Assembly: GCF_014200015.1 (NCBI RefSeq)
Contig: NZ_JACHOT010000008.1
Coordinates: 1-64,000, forward strand
DNA length: 64,000 nt
Reading direction: 5' to 3'
Origin: Aminobacter niigataensis
GTDB taxonomy: Bacteria > Pseudomonadota > Alphaproteobacteria > Rhizobiales > Rhizobiaceae
Part shown: positions 54,442-64,000 of the stretch, one piece after another
Position numbering within the stretch: position 1 is the first letter of the stretch
Layout of the letters: each line of letters opens with the position of its first letter
Program-made: the position numbers and the translations under genes
The notes under the pieces: model-generated
The model's input: the letters and a program-made list of their open reading frames with translations, nothing else
Databases searched by the model: none
Told to the model about the DNA's origin: nothing

Positions 54442-55214
54442 GTATCCAGGCGAAACCCGTGGCGCTGGTGACCGGCGCGCGCCGCGGCATCGGGCTTGCG
54501 GCTGCCAAGGCATTGGCCGAAGCGGGCTTCGATCTTGCCATCACCGACCGAGAAATGGATCAGGCTGCGGTGGAGGCCGTATCCGGCCTTGAAAAGCACG
54601 GCGCCAAGGTGCTGTTCGTCGCCTCCGACCTCGCCGAGATCGACGGTCATGCATCGACGGTCGAAAAGATCGCCGATCATTTCGGGCGGCTCGACTGCCT
54701 GGTCAACAATGCCGGCATCGCGTCCAAGGTGCGCGGCGATTTCCTCGAGCTTTCGCCCGAGAATTACGATGCCATCATGGCGGTCAATTTGCGCGGCACG
54801 GTGTTCTTCACGCAAGCTGTGCTGCGCGCGATGCTGGCCATGTCGCCGCCGAGCCAGCGGCGATCGATCATCAACATCACCTCGATCTCGGCCGAGATGA
54901 CCTCGCCGGAGCGGCTCGACTACTGCATGTCGAAAGCCGGGCTCTCCGCCTTTACGCAAGGGCTGACGCTCCGGCTGGCGAGCTCCGGCATCGACGTGTT
55001 CGAGATCCGGCCCGGCATCATACGCTCCGACATGACGGCCAAGGTCCAGGAAAAATACGACCGGCTGATCGGCGACGGGCTTGTGCCGATCAAACGCTGG
55101 GGCGAGCCGGACGATATCGGCCGCATCGCGGCAGCCCTTGCCAGCGGCAGCTTCGGCTTCGCCACGGGCACCATCATCAAGGCCGACGGCGCATTGTCCG
55201 TCGCGCGTCTCTGA
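54438..55214 (+). CDS. SDR family oxidoreductase (3-ketoacyl-ACP-reductase-like)
   Basis: A 258-aa classical SDR. The cofactor motif is [20 protein letters not shown] at residues 11-30, NNAGIAS follows, and the catalytic Ser-Tyr-Lys lies in NITSISAEMTSPERLDYCMSKAGL. The end is GFATGTIIKADGALSV. Members named 3-ketoacyl-ACP reductase in sugar operons usually act as polyol or sugar dehydrogenases. The start codon overlaps the stop of the full GMC frame, evidence that the upstream gene was intact when the operon formed. It is followed by a second GMC gene 11 bp on. Confidence 0.9.
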   Translation: MSIQAKPVALVTGARRGIGLAAAKALAEAGFDLAITDREMDQAAVEAVSGLEKHGAKVLFVASDLAEIDGHASTVEKIADHFGRLDCLVNNAGIASKVRGDFLELSPENYDAIMAVNLRGTVFFTQAVLRAMLAMSPPSQRRSIINITSISAEMTSPERLDYCMSKAGLSAFTQGLTLRLASSGIDVFEIRPGIIRSDMTAKVQEKYDRLIGDGLVPIKRWGEPDDIGRIAAALASGSFGFATGTIIKADGALSVARL

Positions 55215-55225
55215 GAGTTTTCGGG

Positions 55226-56881
55226 ATGAGCTACGACTACATCATCACTGGTGCCGGCCCAGCCGGCTGCGTGCTCGCCAATCGGCTGAGCGAGGACCCT
55301 GAAGTGCGCGTGCTGCTGCTGGAAGCCGGCGGCGGCGACTGGAACCCGCTGTTCCACATGCCGGCAGGCTTTGCCAAGATGACCAAGGGCGTGGCGAGCT
55401 GGGGTTGGGAGACAGTGCCGCAGAAGCACATGAAGAACCGCGTGCTGCGCTATACCCAGGCCAAGGTGATCGGCGGCGGCTCCAGCATCAACGCCCAGCT
55501 CTACACGCGCGGCAACGCCGTCGATTATGACCTCTGGGCGAGCGAGGACGGCTGCACCGGCTGGGACTATCGTTCGGTGCTGCCCTATTTCAAGCGCTGC
55601 GAGGACAACCAGCGCTTTGCCGACGACTACCATTCCTATGGCGGGCCGCTGGGCGTGTCGATGCCGTCGGCGGCGCTGCCGATCTGCGACGCCTATATCC
55701 GCGCCGGGCAGGAATTGGGCATTCCCTACAACCACGACTTCAACGGCCGCCAGCAAGCCGGCGTCGGCTTCTACCAGCTGACCCAGCGCAACAAGCGCCG
55801 CTCTTCGGCCTCCATGGCCTATCTCGCGCCGATCAAGGATCGGCGCAACCTGACCGTTCGGATGAGTGCCCAGGTCAGCCGCATCGTGGTGGAGAAGGGC
55901 AGGGCGGTTGGCGTCGAGATCGCCAACGGCAGCAGCACCGAAATCATCCGCGCCGAGCGCGAGGTCCTGGTGTCCTCGGGCGCCATCGGCTCGCCCAAAC
56001 TGCTTCTGCAGTCGGGCATCGGCCCGGCCGATCATTTGAAGAGCGTCGGCGTGCCGGTCATGCACGACCTCAAGGGCGTCGGCGAGAACATGCAGGATCA
56101 CCTCGACCTGTTCGTGATCTCCGAATGCACCGGCGATCACACCTACGACAACGTCGCCAAGCTGCACCGCACGCTGTGGGCCGGGCTGCAATATGTGCTG
56201 TTCCGTACCGGGCCGGTGACATCGAGCCTCTTCGAGACGGGCGGGTTCTGGTATGCCGATCCCGATGCGCGCTCGCCCGATATCCAGTTCCACCTTGGGC
56301 TCGGCTCGGGCATCGAGGCGGGCGTGGCGCGCCTCAAGAATGCAGGGGTGACGCTGAATTCAGCCTATCTGCATCCGCGCTCGCGCGGAACGGTACGCCT
56401 TGCCTCGAACGATCCGGCGGCCGCTCCCCTGATCGACCCGAACTACTGGGCCGATCCGCACGACCGCAAGATGTCGATCGAAGGCCTCAGGGTCGCGCGC
56501 GAGATCATGCAGCAGGCAGCGCTCAAGCCGTTCGTGCTGGCCGAGCGGCTGCCGGGGCCGGACATCGTGACCGAGGAACAGCTGTTTGACTACGGTTGCG
56601 CCAATGCCAAGACCGATCATCACCCTGTCGGCACCTGCAAGATGGGCACCGATGACATGGCCGTGGTCGACCTCGAGCTCAAGGTGCGCGGCATCGAGGG
56701 CCTGCGCGTCTGTGACAGCTCGGTGATGCCGCGCGTGCCGTCCTGCAACACCAATGGGCCGACGATCATGGTGGGTGAGAAGGGTGCGGACATCATCCGC
56801 AACCGCGAGCCCTTGCCGGCCGCGATCTTCACCCACGAGCGCAACGATGCGCGGCCGCGGGCGCGGGCCGAGGTGAGATAG
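55226..56881 (+). CDS. GMC family oxidoreductase (choline-dehydrogenase-like)
   Basis: A 551-aa intact GMC flavoenzyme. The FAD motif [20 protein letters not shown] is at residues 4-23. GMC signature 1 is in [23 protein letters not shown] and signature 2 in [25 protein letters not shown]. The catalytic region is [13 protein letters not shown] with an HH pair and [19 protein letters not shown] with the Asn. It oxidises a primary or secondary alcohol to a carbonyl using FAD and passes electrons to oxygen or the respiratory chain. It belongs to the choline/alcohol dehydrogenase branch, distinct from the interrupted GMC gene upstream. It is the last gene of the LacI-linked locus. Confidence 0.9.
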   Translation: MSYDYIITGAGPAGCVLANRLSEDPEVRVLLLEAGGGDWNPLFHMPAGFAKMTKGVASWGWETVPQKHMKNRVLRYTQAKVIGGGSSINAQLYTRGNAVDYDLWASEDGCTGWDYRSVLPYFKRCEDNQRFADDYHSYGGPLGVSMPSAALPICDAYIRAGQELGIPYNHDFNGRQQAGVGFYQLTQRNKRRSSASMAYLAPIKDRRNLTVRMSAQVSRIVVEKGRAVGVEIANGSSTEIIRAEREVLVSSGAIGSPKLLLQSGIGPADHLKSVGVPVMHDLKGVGENMQDHLDLFVISECTGDHTYDNVAKLHRTLWAGLQYVLFRTGPVTSSLFETGGFWYADPDARSPDIQFHLGLGSGIEAGVARLKNAGVTLNSAYLHPRSRGTVRLASNDPAAAPLIDPNYWADPHDRKMSIEGLRVAREIMQQAALKPFVLAERLPGPDIVTEEQLFDYGCANAKTDHHPVGTCKMGTDDMAVVDLELKVRGIEGLRVCDSSVMPRVPSCNTNGPTIMVGEKGADIIRNREPLPAAIFTHERNDARPRARAEVR

Positions 56882-56989
56882 CCGGCTCCACGGCGCACGA
56901 TGAGTACCGGACCGCTGCGCTACCTGGAAGCGCGGACGCGGCAAGGGCCGGCGGGCAACAATTGCGCCCGTTTGCCTATCGACATATTG

Positions 56990-57009
56990 ACATAAAGATG
57001 TCTTTATGT
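56990..57009. promoter_or_regulatory. Palindrome ACATAAAG-ATGT-CTTTATGT upstream of metH
   Basis: A perfect 8-bp-arm inverted repeat overlapping a TTGACA (56987-56992), 34 bp before the metH start. The sequence resembles the operator I recall for SahR, an ArsR-family repressor of methionine-cycle genes in Proteobacteria. That identification is from memory and no sahR gene lies in this window. Confidence 0.5.
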
Positions 57010-57042
57010 GACCTGACGGCTTTGTCGCCGAAAGGACGTAAA

Positions 57043-60852
<3,810 letters not shown>

Positions 60853-60904
60853 TCGGAGCAGCTTTAGGCGCTTGACTTGTCAATGCGCGCCTATAGCTTG
60901 CCGC

Positions 60905-61140
60905 GTGGTTATGGTTCTCCCGCCTCTCGGCGGGAGCTAAGAGGGAATTCGGTAGAAGCCGAAGCTGCCCCGCAACTGTGAGCGGTCAGGGCATGGTCCC
61001 GAAAAGTGGTTTCCGCTTTTCGGAAACGATCATGCCCAATGGTGAATAGCCACATTGCCCACCACGTCACTGGCATGGAGCCGGGAAGACGGGCGATGAA
61101 GCAACGACCCGCGAGCCAGGAGACCTGCCTGACCAAGTGA
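60905..61140 (+). ncRNA. Cobalamin riboswitch with an inserted palindromic repeat
   Basis: The conserved cobalamin-aptamer blocks are in order: a GGTTC helix near 60914, AGGGAATTCGGTAGAAGCCGAAGC near 60942, the GCTGCCCCGCAACTGTGAGCGG core (60964-60985), CACTGG near 61068, CCGGGAAGACGGGCG (about 61081), and the B12 box GCGAGCCAGGAGACCTGCC at 61111-61129. It should bind adenosylcobalamin and reduce expression of the following CbiX/ferredoxin gene. The segment between the core and CACTGG is about 80 nt, lengthened by the 49-nt repeat at 60989-61037. A weak promoter (TTGACT 60872, TATAGC 60892, short 14-bp spacer) lies upstream. Confidence 0.93.
60989..61037. repeat. Palindromic intergenic repeat inside the cobalamin riboswitch
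   Basis: GGGCATGGTC (60989) pairs with GATCATGCCC (61028-61037) with one mismatch, and an inner stem CCGAAAAG/CTTTTCGG lies at 60999-61006 and 61016-61023. The unit is of a kind I recall as abundant between rhizobial genes. It lies in the variable stem of the aptamer. Confidence 0.7.
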
Positions 61141-61250
61141 GGTTCCGTGGGCGGGGTGTACCACAGGAGCGCGGATTGAAACGGTAGCCATCCGGCACCG
61201 GCTTTGGCCTGCGTTGCTGCAATCCCGCTACGGCTGGTCAGGGATTGCAG

Positions 61251-62060
61251 GTGTCGAACTCAAGCGAAAACAACTCCGCGCCGCAAAGGCATGTGCTGCT
61301 GGTCGCCAAGTCGGCCTTTGCCGCTGCGCCCTACAGGCAGATGCAGCGCCTTGCCGAGCTTGCGGCCACGCTGCCAGGTGTCGCCGGCGCCAGCTTCGGC
61401 TTCACCGAGCAGGGCACGCCGTCGCTGCGAGAGGCGCTCGGAGCCCTGCGTGAGGCCAGCGCCTCCGACATTCTCATCCTGCCGCTGATGCTGCCGATCG
61501 AGCCGAGCTTCACCGCCTGGCTCACCAAGTCGCTGCGTCGATGGCAGGCCGAGGATGGTGCGCAATGGCCCAATGTCCGCATCGCACAGGGCCTCGCCGA
61601 AAGCCCGCTCTTGGCAGCCCTCATGGCCGGGCTTGTCGAAACAGCAGAAGTCGCAGCCCCTGTTCCGCCTGCCGAAAAGCTGGCGCCGGAGGGGTCGCTG
61701 ATCCCGGCCCAGAAGCGCCGCGTGCTGGTCTGCCAGGGCGGCCCGTGCAACGCCGCCGGCGCCGATCTCATCTGGGGCCACCTGCGCAACCAGCAGGACC
61801 GCCAGAAGCTGCGCACGACAGGCGACGGCACCATGAGCTGCAAGTCGACCTGCCTCGGCCCCTGCAACCTCGCCCCCGTCATCCAGGTCTTTCCCGAGGG
61901 GACCTATTACGGCGGCGTCACCGAGGCCGCCATCGACCGCATCGTTGCCGAGCACCTGCTCGGCGGCCGTGTGGTCGATGAGTTTGCCTACGAGCCAACC
62001 GGTCGCAAGCAGACGCTGCGCGCTGCCGCTCCTGTCAAACCCTCGCTGGCCAAATCCTAG
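61251..62060 (+). CDS. CbiX-like domain fused to a [2Fe-2S] thioredoxin-like ferredoxin domain
   Basis: A 269-aa two-domain protein. Residues ~12-120 resemble a CbiX/sirohydrochlorin-chelatase half (HVLLVAKSAFAAAPYRQMQRLAELAATLPG, DILILPLMLPIEPSFTAWL). Residues ~155-250 form a thioredoxin-like [2Fe-2S] domain with four cysteines placed in RRVLVCQGGPCNAAGAD and SCKSTCLGPCNLAP. Following the cobalamin riboswitch, a role in cobalt insertion, cobalt trafficking or corrin redox chemistry is likely. I start at the GTG at 61251 with CAGGGA about six bases upstream; TTG at 61245 is an alternative. The exact reaction is not established. Confidence 0.82.
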   Translation: MSNSSENNSAPQRHVLLVAKSAFAAAPYRQMQRLAELAATLPGVAGASFGFTEQGTPSLREALGALREASASDILILPLMLPIEPSFTAWLTKSLRRWQAEDGAQWPNVRIAQGLAESPLLAALMAGLVETAEVAAPVPPAEKLAPEGSLIPAQKRRVLVCQGGPCNAAGADLIWGHLRNQQDRQKLRTTGDGTMSCKSTCLGPCNLAPVIQVFPEGTYYGGVTEAAIDRIVAEHLLGGRVVDEFAYEPTGRKQTLRAAAPVKPSLAKS

Positions 62061-62071
62061 CGGGACGTTCG

Positions 62072-63094
62072 TCAGGCCATTTCGTGCGTGGCGCGGCCCA
62101 AGCCGTGGCGCGCCTGTCGCGTCTCGCGCGGAAGCTCGCCGAATTCATGCCTGTATTCGGCGGCGAAGCGGCCGAAGTGGGTGAAGCCCCATTTCAGAGC
62201 GACATCGGTGACGGTGGCTTCGCTCGCCACCAGGTCGAAGCGGGCGCGGCGCATGCGTTCTCGCGTCAGCGCGCGCAGCGGCGAGATGCCAAAGGCATTC
62301 CTGTAGGCAAGTTGCAGCGTCCGGGGCGCGACACCAGCGGCGCCGGCGATCTCGTGCAGCCCGATGGGCAAGGCGGCATGGGCGCGGATGAACTCCTCGG
62401 CGCGCTTGAGATGGCGAGGTGCCGCACCTTGCCTCCGGTCGTCGAAGAACAGGCTCATGTTGCTGGGCTGGCTGCGCAGGAACAGTTCCAGGAGGTGCTG
62501 CTCGTACAGAACGTTCTGGATGCCCGATCCCGCTGAAGCCGTCTTCCTCTCCGCGGCTTGGAACAGTGAGTTGGCGAGGCGCCGCCACGCCTGCATCTCG
62601 GGCCTCGAAAAATCCACCAGCGGATCGAAGATCAGCGGCCCCGGTATGTCGCGGTCGAGCAGGCGCATGGCAAAGGCGTGCAGCGGCGCCTTGCGCACCT
62701 GGATGAGCAGTTGCGCGCAGCCCTGCCACCACTTCATCCTCGTCGCCAGGTCGGCGTTGAGCACGGAGGCGATGCTGCGGTTTGTGATGAATTCGCGCGA
62801 GCCGTTGCGGACGGTCGCCGTGCCCGAAACCGGCATCTGGATCAGATAGAAGTCGCCAAGTTCGCCGGGGTCGATCAGCACGTCGGCGCCATAGCTGATG
62901 TAATTCAGCGAGATCATCTCGCCGGGGGCATGATTGTGTGTGACACGAAAAGATTTTCGATCACCGATGATGTCCAGTCGGTGATTGCAGAACTTCTGGG
63001 CGACCCGCTCCCTGGCGCAGTCGAGATCGTTCGACTGAAACAAGACATGATCGGAAAGCGGTACCCTTCGAATGGACGCCTCTTCCATCAGCAT
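62072..63094 (-). CDS. AraC family transcriptional regulator
   Basis: A 340-aa AraC-type activator. The N-terminal ~200 residues are an AraC-binding-like (FeaR/NitR type) domain (FRVTHNHAPGEMISLNYISYGADVLIDPGELGDFYLIQMPVSG). The C-terminal ~100 residues have the double HTH (RAEEFIRAHAALPIGLHEIAGAAGVAPRTLQLAYRNAFGISPLRALTRERMRRARFDL, then VTDVALKWGFTHFGRFAAEYRHEFGELPRETR). It is divergent from the cupin and flavin monooxygenase genes across 195 bp and probably controls them. The inducer is unknown, possibly an aromatic or cyclic ketone given the monooxygenase. Confidence 0.9.
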   Translation of the reverse strand: MLMEEASIRRVPLSDHVLFQSNDLDCARERVAQKFCNHRLDIIGDRKSFRVTHNHAPGEMISLNYISYGADVLIDPGELGDFYLIQMPVSGTATVRNGSREFITNRSIASVLNADLATRMKWWQGCAQLLIQVRKAPLHAFAMRLLDRDIPGPLIFDPLVDFSRPEMQAWRRLANSLFQAAERKTASAGSGIQNVLYEQHLLELFLRSQPSNMSLFFDDRRQGAAPRHLKRAEEFIRAHAALPIGLHEIAGAAGVAPRTLQLAYRNAFGISPLRALTRERMRRARFDLVASEATVTDVALKWGFTHFGRFAAEYRHEFGELPRETRQARHGLGRATHEMA

Positions 63095-63289
63095 CCGGCC
63101 AGACTAGCACCGATCCTCCTGCTGCCAACGAAAATGAACGGCAATGCATCCACCCTGCTGCATTTTTGCGTTTTCTGGATAGTCGCCGCGCATTCCGGCT
63201 AGTTCATTGACGATGTCTGCAGCACTCTTCGGGGTGGAACAAATGAAAGGGCCGCCATGGGCAGGTCCTTCGAACAGAGGGAGCTTATG

Positions 63290-63742
63290 ATGAGCAAGGA
63301 ACTCGCCAAGGGCATTACGCGCAAGGGCGACGGCTATGCCGGCAAGACCTGGAATATCCTTGGACAGGTCTATTTTCCGAAGGCGGTTTGCGATGCCACC
63401 TTCGCCTTCGAGACCAACAGCGAGCCGGGTCAGTTCGTGCCCGTGCACATCCATCCGACCCAGGAAGAGTTCATCCTCGTGCAGGAAGGCGAACTCGATC
63501 TCAAGCTCGACGGCGAATGGGTCAAGGCCAAGGCAGGCGACCTGGTGCGCATGCCCAGAGGCATCCCGCACGGCTACTTCAACAAGTCGGACAAGCCGAC
63601 CAAGGCACTGTTCTGGGTGTCGCCGGCGGGCATGCTGGAAGAGCTGTTCAACAAGCTCGACAATCTCGCCGACCCGGCCGAGGTGGTGAAGGTCTCGGCC
63701 CAGCACGAGGTCAACTTCCTGCCGCCGGAAGCCAACGACTAA
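63290..63742 (+). CDS. Cupin-domain protein
   Basis: A 150-aa single cupin. Motif 1 is FVPVHIHPTQEEFILVQEGELDLKLDG with the two metal-binding histidines and a Glu, and motif 2 is AKAGDLVRMPRGIPHGYFNKS with the third histidine. The ATG at 63290 has AGAGGGAG upstream; the ATG three bases before is equally in frame, while the ATG at 63257 would add 10 residues with no ribosome site. It is 93 bp before the flavin monooxygenase and likely part of the same operon under the AraC regulator. It could be a dioxygenase or isomerase of the same pathway. Confidence 0.82.
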   Translation: MSKELAKGITRKGDGYAGKTWNILGQVYFPKAVCDATFAFETNSEPGQFVPVHIHPTQEEFILVQEGELDLKLDGEWVKAKAGDLVRMPRGIPHGYFNKSDKPTKALFWVSPAGMLEELFNKLDNLADPAEVVKVSAQHEVNFLPPEAND

Positions 63743-63835
63743 GCCGCCGGATCACACGCCGCTGACCGTCCTGGCGCACGCGACATCCGTCGCGTGCGAA
63801 GGCGAGCCTGCGTCCTGGCTGACAAGGAAAAGCAA

Positions 63836-64000
63836 ATGGTCGACAAGAAGAAAGTCTGCGTCATCGGCGCTGGCGTGAGCGGGCTCGCGGCTGCTCATGC
63901 CTTCAGGCAACGCGGTCACGAGGTGCACATCGTCGAGCGCGGCAATGATCTGGGCGGGGTCTGGGAGCCGTCGCGCTCCTATCCCGAGGTGCAGACGCAA
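63836..64000 (+). CDS. FAD-dependent (flavin-containing) monooxygenase, N-terminus (partial)
   Basis: The first 55 codons of a gene cut by the window edge. It starts MVDKKKVCVIGAGVSGLAAAH, a Rossmann FAD motif (GAGVSGL). HIVERGNDLGGVWEPSRSYP follows, the GG-x-W arrangement typical of flavin-containing monooxygenases and Baeyer-Villiger oxygenases. AAGGAAAAG precedes the start. Only the FAD half-site is visible, so FMO versus BVMO cannot be decided here. It is read with the cupin gene and divergent from the AraC regulator. Confidence 0.85.
   Translation, partial: MVDKKKVCVIGAGVSGLAAAHAFRQRGHEVHIVERGNDLGGVWEPSRSYPEVQTQ

Noticed and set aside
60872-60897. Strong promoter for the riboswitch transcript (TTGACT...TATAGC).
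   Set aside because: The spacer is only 14 bp, too short for a confident sigma-70 promoter; mentioned in the riboswitch entry only.

Overview
The window is GC-rich alphaproteobacterial chromosome. Its gene content, its rhizobial-type intergenic palindromes and its dense set of amine and sugar ABC cassettes point to Hyphomicrobiales, most likely Phyllobacteriaceae (Mesorhizobium/Aminobacter-like). That placement is inferred from gene content and sequence feel, not from a marker-gene comparison. I found no tRNA, rRNA, CRISPR array, transposase or phage gene.

Layout. (1) 1-7853: housekeeping and small accessory genes, namely the tail of pntB, a LysE-type exporter, a DUF992 secreted protein, a DUF2165 membrane protein, a flavodoxin-fold quinone reductase, a TPR lipoprotein, ribosomal protein bS21, a secreted GH5 glycosidase, an Fsr-type fosmidomycin exporter and an SDR. 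(2) 8054-14119: heterotetrameric sarcosine oxidase genes soxB-[cupin]-[unknown]-soxD-soxA-soxG, feeding N-methyl groups into the folate pool. (3) 14120-20747: a foldback repeat, a small secreted protein with two strong palindromes upstream, a TetR regulator, a MaoC hydratase and an RND efflux pump pair. (4) 20970-32711: an RpiR regulator divergent from an amidohydrolase, an amino-acid/amine permease, a glutamine-synthetase-like ligase, an aldehyde dehydrogenase, an iron alcohol dehydrogenase and a four-gene ABC importer. I interpret this as a gamma-glutamylation route for an amino alcohol such as ethanolamine. (5) 33687-41181: a LysR regulator followed by an ABC importer plus gamma-aminobutyraldehyde dehydrogenase in the same order as E. 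coli ydcSTUV-patD (putrescine to GABA), then an NTF2-like secreted protein. (6) 41186-56881: a large catabolic locus controlled by a LacI repressor. It holds a DUF993 aldolase-like enzyme transcribed divergently, LacI, a Gfo/Idh/MocA dehydrogenase, a fused CoA-transferase, an enoyl-CoA hydratase, an aldehyde dehydrogenase, a carbohydrate ABC importer, a GMC oxidoreductase interrupted by an in-frame TAG, an SDR and an intact GMC oxidoreductase. (7) 57043-64000: B12-dependent methionine synthase, a cobalamin riboswitch carrying an inserted repeat, a CbiX-like/ferredoxin fusion protein, an AraC regulator, a cupin and the start of a flavin monooxygenase.

The common theme is scavenging of amines, methylated amines and an unidentified carbohydrate or polyol. 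Amines are captured by ABC or APC transporters, oxidised by dedicated dehydrogenases and delivered as glutamate, GABA, glycine or one-carbon units. The best candidates for something undescribed are the LacI/DUF993/CoA-transferase locus, with matching operator-in-spacer promoters on both sides of the divergent region, and the gamma-glutamylation cluster. The most unusual sequence-level events are the amber codon in the first GMC gene and the palindromic repeat sitting inside the cobalamin riboswitch.
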